Source: UBA2377 sp964525935
GTDB taxonomy: Bacteria > Verrucomicrobiota > Verrucomicrobiia > Opitutales > Opitutaceae
NCBI GenBank assembly: GCA_964525935.1
Contig: CAZGJZ010000001.1
Coordinates: forward strand, 186,001-250,000
Length of the DNA: 64,000 nt
Direction: 5' to 3'
Each line of letters starts with the position of its first letter. Positions within the stretch are counted from its first letter, which is position 1. A program made the translations under genes and the position numbers. Shown here piece by piece: positions 61,094 to 64,000 of this stretch. The notes beneath the pieces are model-generated. The model saw nothing but the letters and a program-made list of their open reading frames with translations, did not search any database and was not told the origin of the DNA.

Positions 61094-62350
61094 TTACTTG
61101 GTCACCCGTTGCGCAGCCTTGCGCGCGCGTTCATTCAACACCTTGGCCGCCGGATGGTCGCCCTCGCGTTCGCGCAGCAGCGCCAGTTGCACCAATGCTT
61201 CATGATGCACGGGATCGAGGTAGATCGCCTTCCGGTAAAATTCCACCGCCTCGGCGTGGCGTTCGCCGGCATCGTGGACGAGGCCCAGGAGATAATAGGC
61301 TTCGGCGCTGGGGCCGTGCGTCTTCAAATGCCGGGTGCAAAGCTTGGTCGCCTCGTCCAACTCGCCGCGATCGGCCAATTGCCGCACGGCCTGCAATTCC
61401 GCGCCGAGGTCGGAGGCGGATGCGGTCGCGGCTTTTTTCTGGGGTGCGGTCGCCGGCGCGACGGGCAGCGGAGGGAGTGCGGCCGGCCAGCGGGGTTTGG
61501 TGACGACGGCCGGTTTTCGCACGATCGGCAGAGGCACCAGCGCCGGAGGTGTCTTGCGGGGGCGGGCTCCGGGTGGCTGGAAGGCGAAGGAATGCGGGAT
61601 GTTCACCGGCAGGAATCCGTGATCCATCAGGAGCGCCGTCTCGGATGGTCCGACGAACAACCTGCCCTGCGGCGTCAATCGGCGGGCCAATAAACTGAGT
61701 GCGCGGTCCTGAGTCGGACGATCAAAGTAGATCAGCAGGTTGCGGCAGAAAATAATGTCGTAGGCCGTGTCGCCCGGCAGGGCGTCGCCGGCCAGGAGAT
61801 TTCGCACGTGGAAACGGACCTGCCGCCGGATCGGCGCTTTCAGCCGCCAGTTGCCCTCGGTCGGCACGAAGTGGCGGTCGCGAAAAGCAAGGTCGGCCCC
61901 GCGGAAGGAATTTTTGCCGTAGAGAAAATGCCGCGCGCGCGCCACGGCGCGTTCGCTGATGTCCATCGCATCGATGCTGAATCCGTCGGCGGGCAGCCCG
62001 GCATCGAGGAGGGTCATCGCCATGGAGTAAGGCTCCTCGCCGGTGGAGCAGGGGACGCTGAGCAGGTGAAGTTTGCGGCCCGAGATCAGGCTTTCGCTGG
62101 CCACGCGCGCCAGAGCCGTGAACGCCTCGCGGTCGCGGAAAAACCAAGTCTCGGGCACGACGATCGCTTCGATCAACTCCTGCAACTCGCCGCCGGTCAC
62201 GTCGGCCAGTCGCGCCCGGTAGGCTTCGCGATCCGTGAGCCGGCAGGCCGCCATGCGGGCGGCAACGGCCCGCTGGATTGAAGCCGACCCGATGGTGGAG
62301 GCGTCCAAGCCCATCGTCTGGTGCAGGAGGTTTTCGATGGGATCGGACAT
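61094..62350 (-). CDS. wspC: CheR-type methyltransferase with TPR domain, WspC-like
   Basis: A 418-residue protein: N-terminal CheR (helical VPETWFFRDREAF; SAM motif LHLLSVPCSTGEEPYSMAM; CRNLLIYFDRPTQ; RLFVGPSET), a Pro/Ala-rich linker (about 285-320) and C-terminal TPR repeats (AEAYYLLGLVHDAGERHAEA, EALVQLALLREREGD). CheR plus TPR is the WspC architecture. It methylates the receptor. It shares one base with the wspB stop. Confidence 0.94.
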   Translation of the reverse strand: MSDPIENLLHQTMGLDASTIGSASIQRAVAARMAACRLTDREAYRARLADVTGGELQELIEAIVVPETWFFRDREAFTALARVASESLISGRKLHLLSVPCSTGEEPYSMAMTLLDAGLPADGFSIDAMDISERAVARARHFLYGKNSFRGADLAFRDRHFVPTEGNWRLKAPIRRQVRFHVRNLLAGDALPGDTAYDIIFCRNLLIYFDRPTQDRALSLLARRLTPQGRLFVGPSETALLMDHGFLPVNIPHSFAFQPPGARPRKTPPALVPLPIVRKPAVVTKPRWPAALPPLPVAPATAPQKKAATASASDLGAELQAVRQLADRGELDEATKLCTRHLKTHGPSAEAYYLLGLVHDAGERHAEAVEFYRKAIYLDPVHHEALVQLALLREREGDHPAAKVLNERARKAAQRVTK

Positions 62351-62814
62351 TATGCGTCCTCCGCCTCCGGTTTGAACAACGCTTCACGCACGGCTTCCGT
62401 CAGCAAGCGGTCGGGCTCGATCCACTGGATCAGGCCGCGCGAGTCGGCGCGCACCGGCCCGAGATACGGGGCACCGGGACTGTTGACGCCAGCAGGGACA
62501 AATTCCGCGGGATCGCAGCGCAGCGTTTCCGTCGCCTGTTCGGCGACGAGGCCGAGCAAGCGCGGGTTGCCGTCGCGATCCTTTTGGTGCGTCAGGATCA
62601 GCCGTGTGCCCAGGCGCTGCATCGCGGCGCGGCCGAGCGCGATGGCGCTGAGGTCGATCACCGGCACCGGGGCGCCGCGGTAGTTGAACACGCCCGCGAT
62701 GCCGGGTGGGGCGAGGGGCAGCGTCTTCACTTGCACGAGGGGCAGAACCTCGGCGACGGAAGCGGCCGCCAGGGCGTAACGATCGCGGCCCAGTTGAAAG
62801 AGGACAAACAACAT
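62350..62814 (-). CDS. wspB: CheW-type coupling protein, WspB-like
   Basis: A 154-residue CheW protein: LFQLGRDRYALAAASVAEV, GVFNYRGAPVPVIDLSAIA and LGLVAEQATE. It sits between the receptor and the CheR gene, the place of WspB. The second coupling protein of the array together with the WspD-like one. Seven bases separate it from the receptor gene. Confidence 0.92.
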   Translation of the reverse strand: MLFVLFQLGRDRYALAAASVAEVLPLVQVKTLPLAPPGIAGVFNYRGAPVPVIDLSAIALGRAAMQRLGTRLILTHQKDRDGNPRLLGLVAEQATETLRCDPAEFVPAGVNSPGAPYLGPVRADSRGLIQWIEPDRLLTEAVREALFKPEAEDA

Positions 62815-62821
62815 GCCGGAC

Positions 62822-64000
62822 TTAGATATTGATGCGTTCGATGCCCGTCTTGAGGCCTTGGGCGGTCTCGTTGAGCTGGTCGATGGCCAGCCCGGATTGG
62901 CGCAAGGTTTCGACGGTCTGCTGGGCCGCTTCGCTCAACTGGCTGAGCGCCTCGCTGATTTGCTGGGCGCCGGTTGCCTGCGCTTGCATGCCCTCGCTGA
63001 CCAATTCGAAGCGCGGGGTCATGGTCTGCACGTGCTGGATAATTTGCGACAACTGGCCGCCGACCTGGCGCACGTCCTCGACGCCGCGGCGGACTTCCTC
63101 GGAGAATTTGTCCATGCTCATCACGCCGGCGGAGACGGCGGACTGCATTTCCTTCACCATTTGCTCGATGTCGTAGGTGGCGACGGCGGTCTGGTCGGCG
63201 AGGCGCCGGATCTCGGTCGCGACGACAGCGAAACCGCGGCCGTATTCGCCGGCTTTCTCCGCCTCGATGGCGGCGTTCAGCGAGAGCAGGTTCGTCTGGT
63301 CGGCGACGCGGGTGATGGTGGTGACGACCTGATTAATGTTGCCGGCCTTTTCATTGAGCGTGGCGAGCTTGGCGTTGATGGAACTCGCGGCCTCGGTCAT
63401 CTGGCGCATGGTTTCCTCCATGCGGCCGAGCCCGGTCTGGCCGCTGCCGGCGAGCGTGGCGGATTGCTCCGCGCCGCTGGCGACTTCCGTCATCGTTTTG
63501 ACCAGGTCGCGCGAAGTCGCGGAGATTTCCTTGGCCGTGGCGCCGATCTCCGTCGTGGTGGCGGCGATCTCGCTGGCGGTGGCCTGCTGCTCCTTGGCGG
63601 TGGCGGCGATCTCGGTCACGGAGGTGTTGACCTGCACGCCGGAAACCCGCGCCTGGTTGATCAACGTGGAGAGATCGCCCGCCATGCGGCTGAGGAAAAC
63701 GCCGAGGATGATCGCGAGGAGGAGGCCGCCGGTCACGCCGCCGAGCAGTTCGAGTTTTTGGATGCGGTTGGCCTTGGCGGTGGCGGCGATGCTCTCGGCG
63801 ATGGCGCTGCCTTGGAAGTCAGTCAGAAACTGCAGCCGTGAGCTCAGGGGTTCCGCCGCCAGCCGCAGTTCGTTTTCGCAAAACTCCCGCAAGCGTTGCA
63901 CGTCCTCCTGCTCCAGCAGCGTCTGGAAGGTGTCCATGGTTTTCTCCATGTTTTGAATAAACGGCTTCAGTTCCTCGACCTTGAGTTTCTCCTCCTCGGT
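62822..64000 (-). CDS. wspA: Methyl-accepting chemoreceptor, WspA-like (5' end outside window)
   Basis: The frame stays open upstream of the first ATG (63949) to the window edge, reading TEEEKLKVEELKPFIQN, so the gene is cut and the real start lies beyond 64000. Visible: end of a helical periplasmic domain, a transmembrane helix (LLGGVTGGLLLAIILGVFL), a short HAMP-like stretch, and the signalling domain with hairpin tip RVADQTNLLSLNAAIEAEKAGEYGRGFAVVA (split over residues about 235-265 of the visible part). It ends in LKTGIERINI with no CheR-tethering pentapeptide. Expected to be the surface-contact or envelope sensor of the operon. Confidence 0.93.
   Translation of the reverse strand, partial: TEEEKLKVEELKPFIQNMEKTMDTFQTLLEQEDVQRLREFCENELRLAAEPLSSRLQFLTDFQGSAIAESIAATAKANRIQKLELLGGVTGGLLLAIILGVFLSRMAGDLSTLINQARVSGVQVNTSVTEIAATAKEQQATASEIAATTTEIGATAKEISATSRDLVKTMTEVASGAEQSATLAGSGQTGLGRMEETMRQMTEAASSINAKLATLNEKAGNINQVVTTITRVADQTNLLSLNAAIEAEKAGEYGRGFAVVATEIRRLADQTAVATYDIEQMVKEMQSAVSAGVMSMDKFSEEVRRGVEDVRQVGGQLSQIIQHVQTMTPRFELVSEGMQAQATGAQQISEALSQLSEAAQQTVETLRQSGLAIDQLNETAQGLKTGIERINI

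Overview
The window is a gene-dense, GC-rich stretch of bacterial chromosome. It looks most like a verrucomicrobium of the Opitutaceae type. The basis is indirect: large TonB receptors with an 'LSNFTV'-like mature N-terminus, FecR/ECF signalling modules, many Gfo/Idh/MocA dehydrogenases and xylose-isomerase-like sugar epimerases beside AraC regulators, and a rhomboid protein with the short C-terminal domain common in such bacteria. No 16S gene is present, so the assignment is an inference.

Layout. 1-600: the 3' end of a GDP-mannose pyrophosphorylase gene, then tRNA-Phe and a terminator. 1089-7588: a catabolic cluster with a GSA-aminomutase-like aminotransferase, an M81 (MlrC-like) metalloprotein, RidA, a GntR/LacI-type repressor with a palindromic operator, a DapA-like aldolase and two tandem Cys/His-rich paralogues. 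7612-15803: ECF sigma, FecR and a TonB receptor with an STN domain, followed by a TPR protein, a solute-binding protein without permeases and a TIM-barrel glycosidase-like protein. 15808-21051 (minus strand): acyltransferase, altronate-dehydratase family protein and SNF2 helicase, the last two split by a 143-bp MITE. 21109-26764: a second sigma/anti-sigma pair, a lysozyme-like protein, a CHASE2 adenylate cyclase and a FecR-domain surface protein. 26989-41738: mainly housekeeping genes (HAD phosphatase, prfA-prmC, tail-specific protease, rhomboid, ferredoxin, TonB receptor, M3 peptidase, cupin, AraC with Gfo/Idh, YugP-type metalloprotease). 41849-55014: carbohydrate catabolism, with a GH51 arabinofuranosidase, a four-gene ATGA-coupled operon (tandem esterase, metal-less amidohydrolase homologue, intact amidohydrolase, toroid protein), a ketose 3-epimerase operon, a second epimerase and a GH32-like protein. 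55034-64000 (minus strand): a Wsp-type chemosensory operon.

Most notable result. The Wsp operon keeps the order WspA-B-C-D-E-F. In the WspR position, the WspR-like receiver and stalk are fused to a hybrid histidine kinase (HisKA, HATPase, a pseudo-receiver with Glu at the phospho-site, and an intact receiver) in place of the GGDEF diguanylate cyclase domain. If real, a surface-sensing array that normally makes c-di-GMP instead feeds a phosphorelay.

Other unusual points: the MITE sits exactly at a former ATGA stop/start overlap; an adjacent amidohydrolase pair has lost every metal ligand in one member; the esterase has a second domain lacking its Ser nucleophile; the rhomboid has Thr in place of the catalytic Ser; and a TonB receptor carries what looks like a second, internal signal peptide.
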